From positions 3,320,678 through 3,384,677 of the forward strand of contig NW_020653750.1 in NCBI RefSeq assembly GCF_003589595.1: a stretch of DNA of 64,000 nucleotides, read 5' to 3'. The DNA comes from Hyposmocoma kahamanoa. Lineage: Eukaryota; Arthropoda; Insecta; Lepidoptera; Cosmopterigidae. This document shows positions 10,401-20,740 of the stretch, piece after piece. A program made the position numbers and the translations under genes. Position 1 is the stretch's first letter. Each line of letters starts with the position of its first letter. A model generated the notes under the pieces. It had not been told where the DNA came from, did no database searches, and saw nothing but the letters and a program-made list of their open reading frames with translations.

Positions 10401-13400
10401 GAGATATCGAGCGATACGGCCAGTGCCTCACCGTGTTTCTCGATGGCCTCGCCCCAGCAATGCGTAACATACACGAGAAGATCCCCAGTTGATCGTCCCC
10501 GGCGGAAGCCATATTGACGATCACTGAGTAGATCATTTATTTCAAGGTATGATAGCAGCTTACCGTTCAGAACTCTTTCCATAACCTTGCAGAGTATGGA
10601 AGTTATGGCGATTGGTCTGTAATTACAGGGGTCGGCGCGGCTTCCCTTTTTAGGGACTGGTTGCACATTTGCAAGCTTCCATGATTTAGGCACTATTCTC
10701 GTTTTTAGTGAGAGGCGGTACAGACACGTCAGTACAGGAGTTAGCTCAGGCGCGCAAAGCCTCAGTACCCGTGCTGGTATACCATCAGGACCACTGGCCT
10801 TATTCACATCTAGACTTCGCAGAGCTCTACGAACCTCTTTTGCGTGGATTGTGACCTCCGGCATTGAAGTGTCACAACGAGGTAAATTTGGTGGATGTTT
10901 TGAGCCTGCATCTAGATGCGAATTGCTTGCAAACATTGCAGCAAATAAGTTTGCTTTATCCGTTGCAGAGTGAGCCAGTGATCCGTCAGGTTTTTGCATG
11001 GGAGGCAAGGTGGGACGGCAGAAGTTGGATTCAACTGCTTTGGACAGGGACCAGAACTGCTTGCTACCAGGAGGGTAGGATGCAAGCCTGGTCCCGATCC
11101 TGCTGATATGGTTGAATCTAGCCTTCCGGAATTCGCGTTTGCAGGACTTGGCGGCAGAATTAAAAGCTCTCTTTCTCGCGCGAACCCTCCGGGCTCGAAC
11201 TTTGCGGTCGCGAGCTTGTACCCATGCTTGGTAAGCAGACTGCTTACGGGCCTCAGCACGTGCGCAGTCCACGTTATACCAAGGTCGGGCTTTGTGACCC
11301 AGTGGAATGTCGGAGAATGGAATAAAGTACTCCATTCCCTGTATAATTGTGTAAAATAAAAATGTGATAATTGTATACAAATTAAAATGCTTTAAAAATT
11401 AACATAAAAGTGGCGACGAAAAACGCTTAAAATTAAGTTTGGTATAAACAGGGGTAATTTGATGAAATCGACATGTGACTGATAAAAAAGCGGGTCAGTG
11501 ATCAGATATTTCACTTAAGTTTCTTAAGACGGAAAGTGACGCTACTGTCCCAGACCTGCTTTGGACCACACATCACTTAATCGTGAAGACTGAAGATGTA
11601 TGTATGCCTGGACTTTGTCCGGGGGCAGCCCAGCCGTTAACGGTGCAGCACCCTCGATACCAGGGCACCTCGAGGGAACCTTATGCCCTTCAGCCGGCAA
11701 GCGGGGCTCTGCCGGTTGTGCCCCTTAATTCCCTAGCTGCTCGTGAGACGTGTATGGAGAAAGAAAATTAAATAAGCGTTAACACCTTAATTTCCTCCTT
11801 GGAGGAAACGATTGCTGGGATGGATAGTCCACCTAGCAATAAAGACGTGACTTCGGTTACGGCTACGGATACGAACCAGGCGGGTCCTTCGGATCCCCTG
11901 GTGTCGGAATCCAGCGCTCAGCCGCGCATTCGACTGAGCGGGTCTCGCCGGAAGAGACTACAGGGCCTGATGAGAACAGGTATGAGCTACGCAGAAGCTC
12001 TGCCTCTATCTGAAAAGCCCTGGAGTGAGCTTCCGGTGCCTAAACCATCTCCAACACCGAAAGCGCAAAAGCGTGGATGGTCAGAGGAGGTGTCGCCACA
12101 GGAACACGTAAGGAAGGCTCCCAGGACCATGGCGTCAGCTGAAAGCAGGAACAGACCAACTTTCAGCGAAATGGCTGGCTCCCTGCGCGTGGGTATCCGG
12201 AATTCAGAACCCATGTCAGAGGAGCAAATGGAGCTGGTGGAGCTGTTTCTGGTCCGCACCATAGCGAGCACAACAACGCATGGCGAGGGACCAAAGGTCC
12301 TGGGCCTCTCTCACAAGGCAGGCTGGATTCTTGTGACCTGCAAGGACCAAGCAAGCGCAGACTGGCTTGTGGGAAAGATCGGCAATTTGAAGCCGTGGCC
12401 GAAAGCCCAGCTGTCCTTGATTAAGGAAAGCGAGCTTCCGAAGCCCAACACCGACACCATTTACATTCCCAAGAAGGAATGTGTGTCGGTGCAGATGGCC
12501 ATCAGCCTGCTGGAGGCCCACAATAAAGGTCTCCGCACTGAGGTATGGAAGATTCTTCACGCAAGGGAAGATGCGAACGGATGGGTAGTCGCGTTCGCTC
12601 TTGATGACCCATCTGTGGAGAATCTCCGTGCCTCAAATTGCCGGGCACACCTTGGTTTTAAACAGGTCACGTTTAAGATCAAGGAGTATCCGGAAAGCAC
12701 TTTCAGCGGCGGCACTGCGCGGGGTGCCTCCGTCTCCAAACCAGGGTCGATTACTAGTCAGCTCGAGGAATCGGGGCCGGGAACCTCAGCGCAGATGCCC
12801 GCGCCAGCCCGTCTTCCACGAACCAGGGAAAACGTGACCGGGCTGCCCCGTCTGCGACTCTGGGTGCATCGCCCCAGAAGAATCGCGGACGAGAGGCGGG
12901 ACACACTCGGACAGCACCCGCTGTCCCGGGAGTCCAAACAGCGCAGCCAACAACAAGTGCCAGTACTGAGGCGGCTCGGTTAAAAACTGCCACAGTAATA
13001 GCACTAAATGACACAGGAAAGGGTGAGGGTTCTCCAAGCAAACCTCCACCATGCCGTGGCTGCCGCGGCTATGGCGGAGTGTTGCTTCGCGAAAGGCAAT
13101 GTGGATATCTTAATAACGAAGGATGTCCACCAACTTTTGTTACTAGGTCAAGACAAGAAATTCTGGACATTACTTTCTCTACGGCTAGACTAGCCGGACT
13201 TATAACCGGCTGGCATCTTAGTGATGAGACGTCAATGTCGGAATATAAACACACAAGAACATAAACATAAGATAAGATAAGATTTGATCTGGGAGCAGGA
13301 GATGTCTGCCACCCCACTACATTTAGGAATCCAAGAGACGCGGCCTTGGACGTCTATAGAGACAGACTAGGGCAGTATCTTCAAGGGTGTCCTAACTCGA

Positions 13401-16400
13401 TCAAAACCACTGAGAGTCTAGAGTTAGCTGTTGAGGTCACTACCAGAGGCATCATTAGCGCTTTTGAGGAAAGCTGCTCACCAAAAATTCGGACCTCCAA
13501 TAGGAAGGTTCCGTGGTGGAATGCCAATCTGAGAAAGCTAAGAGAGAAAACTCGAAGACTCTTCAATAGGGCCAAGCTGACAAAGGATTGCGAGACCTAC
13601 AGGAAGGCCCTAACCAATTATAATAAGGAGATAAGGAAGGCTAAGCGAGTATCGTGGACGCGGTTTTGGGAGGAGATCACTAGTGCTCCTCAAGGTGCAC
13701 GTCTACACGGAGTGCTTGCCAAAGCCAACTCCCATCAACCAGGACTATGCCTAAGACTAAGCCCGATGGAACCTACTCGACTTCTACGACAGAAACCCTT
13801 GAGCTTCTAATGTCAACCCACTTTCCGGGGGCCTTGTGCGACTCGCTTACTAACTCAGTAATTACTGTACATACACCTCGCAACAACAACTGGAACATTG
13901 CCGCCAACATTATTAGACCACGAAAAGTGGCTTGGGCTATAAGATCGTTTAAAACGTACAAATCCCCAGGTGAGGACAGTATTAATCCCATCTTACTGCA
14001 GCAGGGTATAAGTGTACTCTTGCCATACCTGGTCAAAATATATAGAGCCAGTCTTGCTTGGGGACACATACCAATACAATGGACAACGTGCAAAGTTGTA
14101 TTTATACCAAAGGTAGGCAGGAAGGACTACTCTCTTGCAAAGTCCTTTAGACCCATCTGCCTAACCTCATTCTTGCTCAAAGCAATGGAGAAGGTACTTG
14201 ACAATCACATTAAGACTTCGTCCTTAATATATAGACCTATCCATCACACTCAACACGCCTATCACAGTGGAAAATCCAAGGAGACAGCTCTGCTCCACCT
14301 TGTGGACAGGGCTGAAGGAGCGTTTGAGGACACACAAATAGCACTATGTGCCTTTCTAGACATAGACGGTGCTTTAGACAATACGCCCATTCGTACTCTG
14401 GTAAAGGGACTAACCTGCAAAGGTGTAGACACTTCTACTACGAGATGGGTGCATAATATGCTCTTAAGTCGCAGAGCCAGTATCTCGTTACACGGGGACC
14501 GGCTTGTGGCCTCCACAGTAAGGGATAGCAATCAAGGTGGAGTAATTTCTCTTCTCCTTTGGACTCTTGCTGTGGATCAGCTCCTGTATAGGTTGGCCGA
14601 ACTGAACATTGACGCCCAAGCGCAATTGAGGGCACTGCCAAAGCACTATATCATCACTTACGCAAGGAGCTCTTGACACCATTTCCGCGTGGTGTCAAGA
14701 TAACGAATTATCTATTAATGCGGAAAAGACAACTATACCTTTCACTAGGAAGCGGAAAGTAGACAAGCTAGTGTAACCGATCCTTGGTGGCAGGGCAGGT
14801 TTTTCCGCAGAAGTTAAATATTTAGGGGTAGCCCTAGATCAAACACTAAGGTGGAACTGTCATATAGCTAACACGGTCCACAAGGCCAAGGTGGCCTTAG
14901 GTAGCTGTAGTTGTATGGCAGGACAGCGCTGGAGTCCTAAACCAAAGATGACTCTCTGGTTATACAAGGCAATTGTGAGGCCCATAGTAACATATGCGTC
15001 TGTTGTTTGGAGTGGCAAAGTCAGTCAAACAACCACTATTGTCACATTGGGTAGTCTACAGCGTGTCGCGTGCCTGCTAACAAAGGGAGCCATGTCCACT
15101 ATACCTGGAGCGGCCCTAAATGCATTGCTGAATCTGACTCCCCTGCATGTATTCATACAGAAGGAGGCCGGTAACAGCATGTATAGGCTCTCCACCAAGG
15201 ATGGCTCTCCCAGACATTGAGATCGACCCAGGACTCAATTCTGGAACACCTGTTCTGGGAATGACTTCTGATGTCATGCTGCCAAAGCAAAACTTCAAGA
15301 AACTCTACCAGGTAGAATTCCCAACCAGGGAAGACTGGGAAACTAACAGTCTCAACTGGAATGATGGTAGCCTTCTTTGGTATACCAATGGGTCCAAGAT
15401 GGGACCCAACGTAGGCTGTGTATACACATGTATACATGTGTATACACGGCGTGAGACCCATACTCAGCTACAAGCTAAACATGGGACATCACTCCTCTAT
15501 CTTTCAGGCCGAAATATACGCCATAATTGCTTGTGCGGATCTAAACCTGAAGAGAGGCTACGTTAACAATTATATTTATATAAACTCAGATAGTCAAGCC
15601 TCTCTGCATGCACTAACCTCAGTCATCCAAACTTCGAGGATTGTAGAGAACTGTATAACTAGACTGAATACTCTCGAGGAAAGGAATAATGTAGTCCTGC
15701 ATTGGGTTCCTGGTCACTCTAACATCGAGAGTAATGAAGCAGAGAATGAACTGGCAAAGGCTAGTGCTAGGGAGGCCTTCATTGGTCCAGAGCCCTTTAT
15801 AGGAATAATACCTCGTGGCAAAGCTCACTTTGCTGAACGAGAGCTACCACGTCTCCCAAGACGTGGCTGCAGACTAAGGGTCTTCTATATTCTAAAGCCC
15901 TGATAGCTGCCTTCAGTGCCAAACACAGTAGAGAAGCTCTGTCACTGGACAGGAATGGCATCAGAATGCTGACTAGAGCCTTAACAGGACATTGTGGCTT
16001 GAATAAGCACATGTCAAATATTGGACAGAGAGAAAACAGAGAATGTAGATTCTGCCACAAGGCGGATGAAACTCCTGTGCATCTCCTCTCCCAGTGCTGC
16101 CGTCTGATGGGCGTAAGAAGTGCCATACTGGGTACACACAGGCCACACCCAGAGGACATAAAGACTGTCGAAGCCAGGAAAGTCCTTCAGTTCCTTAATG
16201 CTGTTGGTCTTGGCCCTGAGCTGTGTTTAGTGGTGATCACAATAGATCATTTATGGTCGCAGTGATGAGGGGCCTCATAGGCCCCAAATGAAGCCACGCT
16301 AATAATAATAAAAAAAAAGCTATTGGGAGAAAATAAAGTTCCAATTATAATTATTCTAATTATAAACGTGACATGATGTATCGAGCCTTTATACTAAGCA

Positions 16401-18954
16401 ATTGGTTGCAAAATCTCAACAAGACAATCCTCATTGTCCTATATCGGCCATGGTCATGCACCAGTTTCACAACAAGCATCATCAACTTTATATGGCCACT
16501 GCAGACCCCTAACTTAAGAGTTCAGGTACAGGCACCTCTGAGACATTATGAAATGCAGGATTCAAGGACGTAATATCAACATTAAGCATACACTAAAAAT
16601 TGCTGCTGTGATTGAAAATAAGGCGCAGCTCACAAAACATTAAGGAATTAGTATCAATTTAATCCTACATTATACAGTGTAGTAAACAAAACTGTTTTAA
16701 CCTTAAACAACCACTCTCGCCAAATATAGCATGTAGGTTAGCTAGAATGGCTAATACTTTTGGCCAAAGCTGTAAATGCAAAAGATCTAAAAATTACCAA
16801 TGACAGAAAATTTTTACTTACATCAATGTCATAAAAATAGTCTTTGGTTTTGGATGCTAACTCAAAATCCGCACGGAGAGCCAGATCATGTATTTTTGGA
16901 CACTCACCCAAGTCCATTCGCTGCAATCAAAAGTAACATGCCATGAAAATAACTGTTCATGTTTGGAACATAATACATGGAGGTATAGAACAAATTTAAG
17001 TTTCTAGTAATTCTTTATCTTTAATGATTTTAAACCAAAAAGATGGAAGTGCTAAGAACTTTATTGTTTACTTTAATATACTTCTTTTTCAATTTATCAA
17101 ATATTTAGCACTAAAATGGTGAGTAACCCATAAATAGATATTAATGTTCTTATATATTAAACAAAACAAAAAACCAATTAGGCAAATCAAGTAACTAAAA
17201 TAATAATTCTATTGGCAGTTGTTTTAACAACATTGAATATGGTAAATTCAGACAAATAAAAACAAAAATACAAAAAAATAATTGTCCCTATATTCCATTT
17301 GAATATTGTTTCAATAAAATACATACAATATGATCGACAGCACATCCGACCCGGTAGAAACGCCTGAATGCTAATATACCTTAAATACTTACAAATGACA
17401 GGCACACCCTCATGATATCCTAACCGCCCTCCGACTTAGAAAAAGGAAGGGCCAATTTAGTACATGAAAAATTGCACAAAACTGAATAAACCCTTATTTT
17501 GCACATATTGGTGTTTTTCAACCAATTAATCAATTAAAGACTTTTTAACTCAATTATACCATTACTGTATCAAATTGATTATGGTTGAAACAAGTGTGAC
17601 AAATGCAATCTTACTGGTTTAAATTATATTTTTGTCAGCATTTTTGTACCCTATTATAAACTGGTGAACAACAATAATATAATTGAATGCATTTTATTTA
17701 TAATAACAAATTGGCAGTTCTTTTTAAAATACAACATATACTACATTTAAAAAACAGTATTATATTGCATTATTTTTGACCTGACACTTTTGACATTTTT
17801 TGGTACTTAAAAACATTTAAGTAGGTATTAGACATTTCTTTTTAAATTTATATTTAATACATGCAAATAGGTTTTTGTCATATTCTAGCCAGGTAAATAG
17901 CACTGTACGTACCCAATGAAGTTAGAATGAATCACCAATATCTCTCACCCGACTTAATATTTTTCACGTTCCTAAAATTTCCATTTGTACTCACCGAAGC
18001 AGCATTAGTAACCGATGGATAATTTTATAATTTAAATTAAGCCAGAGGGTGACTTAATAACTTAAATTCTGCTTAGCAGTAAGAATACAATCAGCTAACT
18101 ATAAATGTTTTTATACGTACATCTTGGTACTTACAGAACAGCCTAACTCATACAATCTATCCCTCATCTGTTAAGTATTGAGAGAGTGATGAGCAATAAA
18201 GACTAGTGTTGGGCATTGTCTGAAAAGCATATTTCACCACAGTTAATGCCACTCCGATGAAAGGTTTCTCCAGTGAGGCTAGTTATATGTTACAATAGTT
18301 ATGACAAAATGGAAAAACAAAATGTACACATTGGGAACACAAATCTAATAAAAAAGGAAAACTAGAAAATTCATTTAACCATATGTAAATACCACAATAC
18401 AATTAAAAAATAGTCCCAATATGCATAAAATTTAATAGTACACTGCAATTCCCAAAGAAATCTCCGAGATATCATTGAAGCATAATTAAAATTGGAAATT
18501 TATTAATTTGAAAATGAAATCTCAGAAATTTGGCTCTAAAGAACCCAGAAATTCAATAATCATGTGAATTTGTTGCTTACCGTAGAAGATAAAATTTCAT
18601 GTGGACAACATTGCAGTAAGAATGATTTGCAGACTGAATCGTCATAGAATTTAACGCCATGCCTGTCACTCTCACCTGAAATACCACACGTTCGTAATAA
18701 GCTTATGCCTCTAAAGTCAGTATTGGATTTTTGGAAGAAATTACAAAAATAACCGAGGAAAGAATGTAACAAGGTACTAACAAACAAAAGTTATTCATCG
18801 GGCCATGTCTCCTCAAACATTCAAGCAAATGTTAGTGGCTTCTGTACTCTGTATACAATGCCTGATTACATAAATAGAAAGCAATTCACTCACCATTTCG
18901 GCCTGTGCCCATCAATTGATCCAGCATTGCCCTCATTTGCTCGTGAGCAGACAT
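7490..18954 (-). CDS. Luc7l: LUC7-like U1 snRNP splicing factor (7 exons, 335 aa)
   Basis: Exons on the - strand: 18954-18894, 18675-18581, 16920-16822, 8915-8697, 8619-8407, 8225-8014 and 7598-7490. All introns are GT-AG and phases agree. The start MSAHEQMRAMLDQLMGTGRN is the conserved LUC7 N-terminus. The first zinc finger (VCKSFLLQCCPHEIL, then DLGECPKIHDLALRAD) spans exons 2-3. A coiled coil fills exon 4 (about residues 86-158). The second zinc finger (CEVCSAYLGIHDND through DHFGGKLHLGF) is in exon 5. Exons 6-7 encode an RE/RD-rich and then RS-dipeptide tail. LUC7 proteins are U1 snRNP components that influence 5' splice-site choice in the nucleus. Length matches animal LUC7L (about 325-420 aa). 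Intron 3 is 7.9 kb because it contains two LINEs. Failure to use the exon 6 donor gives TGA at 8012-8010 and a 300-aa product without the RS tail. Confidence 0.93.
9231..11345 (-). mobile_element. 5'-truncated LINE with poly(A) tail and open RT frame
   Basis: A poly(T) run on the + strand at about 9231-9252 is the poly(A) tail of a - strand LINE. A short 3'UTR precedes it, and the polymerase frame is open up to the truncated 5' end near 11345. Insertion is in intron 3 of the LUC7-like gene, in the same orientation as that gene. The intact frame and surviving tail suggest a fairly recent insertion. Confidence 0.87.
9338..11380 (-). CDS. LINE reverse transcriptase, CR1/L2 (Kendo/Daphne)-like, 5'-truncated
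   Basis: 680 codons without a stop, entering from the truncated 5' end, so the first 15 or so residues are probably flanking sequence and not a real N-terminus. The order is: a basic linker that normally follows the endonuclease (WYNVDCARAEARKQSAYQAW); the RT start (VRRALRSLDVNKASGPDGIP); NYRPIAITSILCKVMERV; AVSLDISKAFDRVWH; AGVPQGSVLSATLF; the catalytic box VGYADDSTV; and thumb/C-terminal parts ending QPEYFQGAIE. The apurinic endonuclease domain is absent. All polymerase motifs look intact, so the protein could fold, but the element lacks a 5' end and promoter. Clade assignment is by resemblance only. Confidence 0.88.
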   Translation of the reverse strand: MYTIITFLFYTIIQGMEYFIPFSDIPLGHKARPWYNVDCARAEARKQSAYQAWVQARDRKVRARRVRARKRAFNSAAKSCKREFRKARFNHISRIGTRLASYPPGSKQFWSLSKAVESNFCRPTLPPMQKPDGSLAHSATDKANLFAAMFASNSHLDAGSKHPPNLPRCDTSMPEVTIHAKEVRRALRSLDVNKASGPDGIPARVLRLCAPELTPVLTCLYRLSLKTRIVPKSWKLANVQPVPKKGSRADPCNYRPIAITSILCKVMERVLNGKLLSYLEINDLLSDRQYGFRRGRSTGDLLVYVTHCWGEAIEKHGEALAVSLDISKAFDRVWHASLLSKLPAYGIPADFCSWISDFLGERSIRVVIEGCSSDLTAIDAGVPQGSVLSATLFLLHINDLLVPGIVGYADDSTVTERYLSSARDGREDIRSLREAMVERTNLTLSLVAQWGDNNLVSFNATKTQACLFSAKRSPFDLTPTFRGVSVPVTDRLELLGMTLSANLNFGASIESAQTAAKKLGILNKVKRYFSPGQLLTLYKAQVRSCMEYCSHLWDGSAKYQLEALDSIDRRARRLIGDDELEYKLHSLAHRRKVAGLSVFYRLYFGECAHELHQLIPSAPFYHRTSRRTAGYHPHLVDIPLRRTKRFSSSFIMRTARDCNSLPASIFSEYIQPEYFQGAIE
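11799..12983 (+). CDS. LINE ORF1 gag-like protein (394 aa)
   Basis: An open frame starting MEETIAGMDSPPSNKDVTSV. The N-terminal third is low-complexity, rich in Ser, Pro and Lys. The middle (about residues 115-305) looks like the globular nucleic-acid-binding domain of LOA/R1-type ORF1 proteins, with motifs GWILVTCKDQASADWLVGKI and NGWVVAFALDDPSVENLRAS. The end (from about residue 335) is Arg/Pro-rich without the CCHC knuckles expected for gag, so the C-terminus is probably frameshifted: the short cysteine-rich reading PCRGCRGYGGVLLRERQ lies in another frame at about 13050-13100. ORF1 would bind the element's RNA. It is probably not functional in this copy. Confidence 0.7.
   Translation: MEETIAGMDSPPSNKDVTSVTATDTNQAGPSDPLVSESSAQPRIRLSGSRRKRLQGLMRTGMSYAEALPLSEKPWSELPVPKPSPTPKAQKRGWSEEVSPQEHVRKAPRTMASAESRNRPTFSEMAGSLRVGIRNSEPMSEEQMELVELFLVRTIASTTTHGEGPKVLGLSHKAGWILVTCKDQASADWLVGKIGNLKPWPKAQLSLIKESELPKPNTDTIYIPKKECVSVQMAISLLEAHNKGLRTEVWKILHAREDANGWVVAFALDDPSVENLRASNCRAHLGFKQVTFKIKEYPESTFSGGTARGASVSKPGSITSQLEESGPGTSAQMPAPARLPRTRENVTGLPRLRLWVHRPRRIADERRDTLGQHPLSRESKQRSQQQVPVLRRLG
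13008..16265 (+). pseudogene. LOA/R1-type pol gene (endonuclease-RT-RNase H), broken
   Basis: It starts VRVLQANLHHAVAAAAMAE, the usual endonuclease N-terminus, but most of the endonuclease is deleted. A linker follows (KVPWWNANLRKLREKTRRLF at about 13500-13560). The RT in 13747-14676 has SPGEDSINPILLQQG, FRPICLTSFLLKAMEKVLDN, a degraded FLDIDGALDNTP and QGGVISLLLW. The catalytic YADD box expected after that is not present: the frame breaks near 14650. RNase H begins at WYTNGSKMGP (about 15378) and continues in another frame (HWVPGHSNIESNEAENELAK). A zinc-knuckle-like CRFCHKADETPVHLL ends the region near 16085. At least four frames are used, so the gene is dead. Confidence 0.82.
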
Positions 18955-20690
18955 CCTGGACTGTTTCTTTAGATTCTGACGAAATTTCCAAATTAAAGCC
19001 GATACTTCTCTATTTTACATATAATCCAACAATACCACCACAAAATTAATGAAACACCATCGAAATTTACACCTCGACAATTCTCTTTCTCCAAAAAGAA
19101 ACCCCCTGCCGCCAGCGAATCAAATATGGCCGAACGAATTGCCCAAAGAGAATTGGAATGGCCGATGCGTATTGCGTATCTATCAGAGACAAATCGATTA
19201 ATTTTTCTTTTATAAAATCGACACAAATCTTTCAAAATCTCATCCACGATTCCATTATTTACAATAGCAATACTGAGGAATATCGAAATAACAGTACCCT
19301 GAAATAGAGATGAGATTAACTGCAATATAAATTCGCATTCACTAAATGCTAAATTTTTATAGCGCGCTATTTAAAGTGCTAAAATTATAATCTGTTAGTT
19401 CTAGCAGTAGTAGTTAAAGGTCGTGTGATAATGTAACGAATGCCGAATGGAAAGAAACGTGAATATAAGTATAGCATTTATAGTTTATCTATAGATTATT
19501 CTATAGTAGACTTGTGCCTATCCTTTTTTTTACATAATAAGAATTTTAGTCAGAATGGTGTGTTTAAAAATTAGTATTTAGGTACAACTATTACATATAC
19601 TCGCACACGTAGTTTGATATTATACATACAGATACCTACCTACCAAAAAATATTACTTTTCTGCAAGCTTGTATGTATACATAATGTAGATACGTATTAG
19701 AGACTTAGAACGAGCTGGGAACGTTCAATCGTGCATCCCAATCGAACTTGTACTAAAAGTAGTGAAAGATCGCTATTTGTCTCGCTCGCGTCTTTCCTAC
19801 TGTATAAAAGACAGGTGAACTATCAATTATATTTATAATTACAGGTGAAATATCAAGTTCGTACTGAACTAAAAAGAACGATGAACTATTAAAACCGTGC
19901 AAGACGAACTAGTTCATGTCGGTCAGTGTAGGGAATATATTCCTAATAGTTCGTAGTTGATGAACTATACAAGCCTACTTCATTTGTTTTATAACTACTA
20001 CATATGGTGGTTACAGGTTATAGAAGATAAATCAATGAGCTTCCCTTCACGCTAAACTAACTAAATAAATCCAAGTAATTTTATCTTAATTTAAATCGGT
20101 TCACCAGACAACAATTAACTAACGTTCCACCATTAGCTCAAAATCGTATTATAACGTAACCAAAATTATAATTTAAAACATACAAAAAAACTATAATACT
20201 TGCTATGTGCTAAATATAGCATTAGCATTTAGCGTTAGTCATGTGTCGTTATGGCTTTTTCAAATAACCTAACGAAACCGTTTTGCGTTTTTAGATAACG
20301 TTGAGGACACTATATATTTTCGACAACTATCTACATCGACTACGGCGTAAGTGAGGAAGCGTTTTATAACGTCACAAGCGCAGGGTTACAATTGATATCA
20401 TAACACAACTAAAATAAGAAAGCTGTAGCTTGTTTTGTTGCCTTTTTTTTTGTTTGTTTAAAAGCGCTAATATCTGGAACTCCAGTTTTTGCATTTGATA
20501 GCCCAAATCTTGTCTATATAACATCTCGCTGCAACCCAAAAGTTTTATAAATATTATTCACAAAATTACAGGTTAATCCATTTACAATTAAACACTATGA
20601 AGTCTCATTAAAATAAAACTAATTTGCGCAATCCGCTACGATCAGTAAACAAATAATTAGTATGCCTATCTCCACGAGTGATTACAAGCA

Positions 20691-20740
20691 AAATTTAAAA
20701 CTAATTCATTACTAGATAGTAATGAATTAGTTTTAAATTT
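20691..20740. repeat. perfect 24-bp hairpin with 2-nt loop
   Basis: The left arm 20691-20714 (AAATTTAAAACTAATTCATT then ACTA) is exactly complementary to 20717-20740, separated only by GA. The perfect match in an AT-rich spacer implies recent origin or gene conversion. No coding content. Confidence 0.9.

Larger units (their letters stand above)
11400..16320 (+). mobile_element. LOA/R1-type non-LTR element, decayed
   Basis: Order on the + strand: a GC-richer 5'UTR, a gag-like ORF1 (11799-12983), endonuclease remnants, reverse transcriptase, an RNase H domain and a gag-knuckle-like cysteine motif. The 3' end GGCCTCATAGGCCCC is followed by (AAT)n and poly(A) at about 16265-16318. ORF1 plus a pol gene with RNase H fits the LOA/I/R1 group. 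It sits in LUC7-like intron 3 antisense to the host gene, head-to-head with the LINE at 9231-11345. Several frameshifts and deletions make it inactive. Confidence 0.82.
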
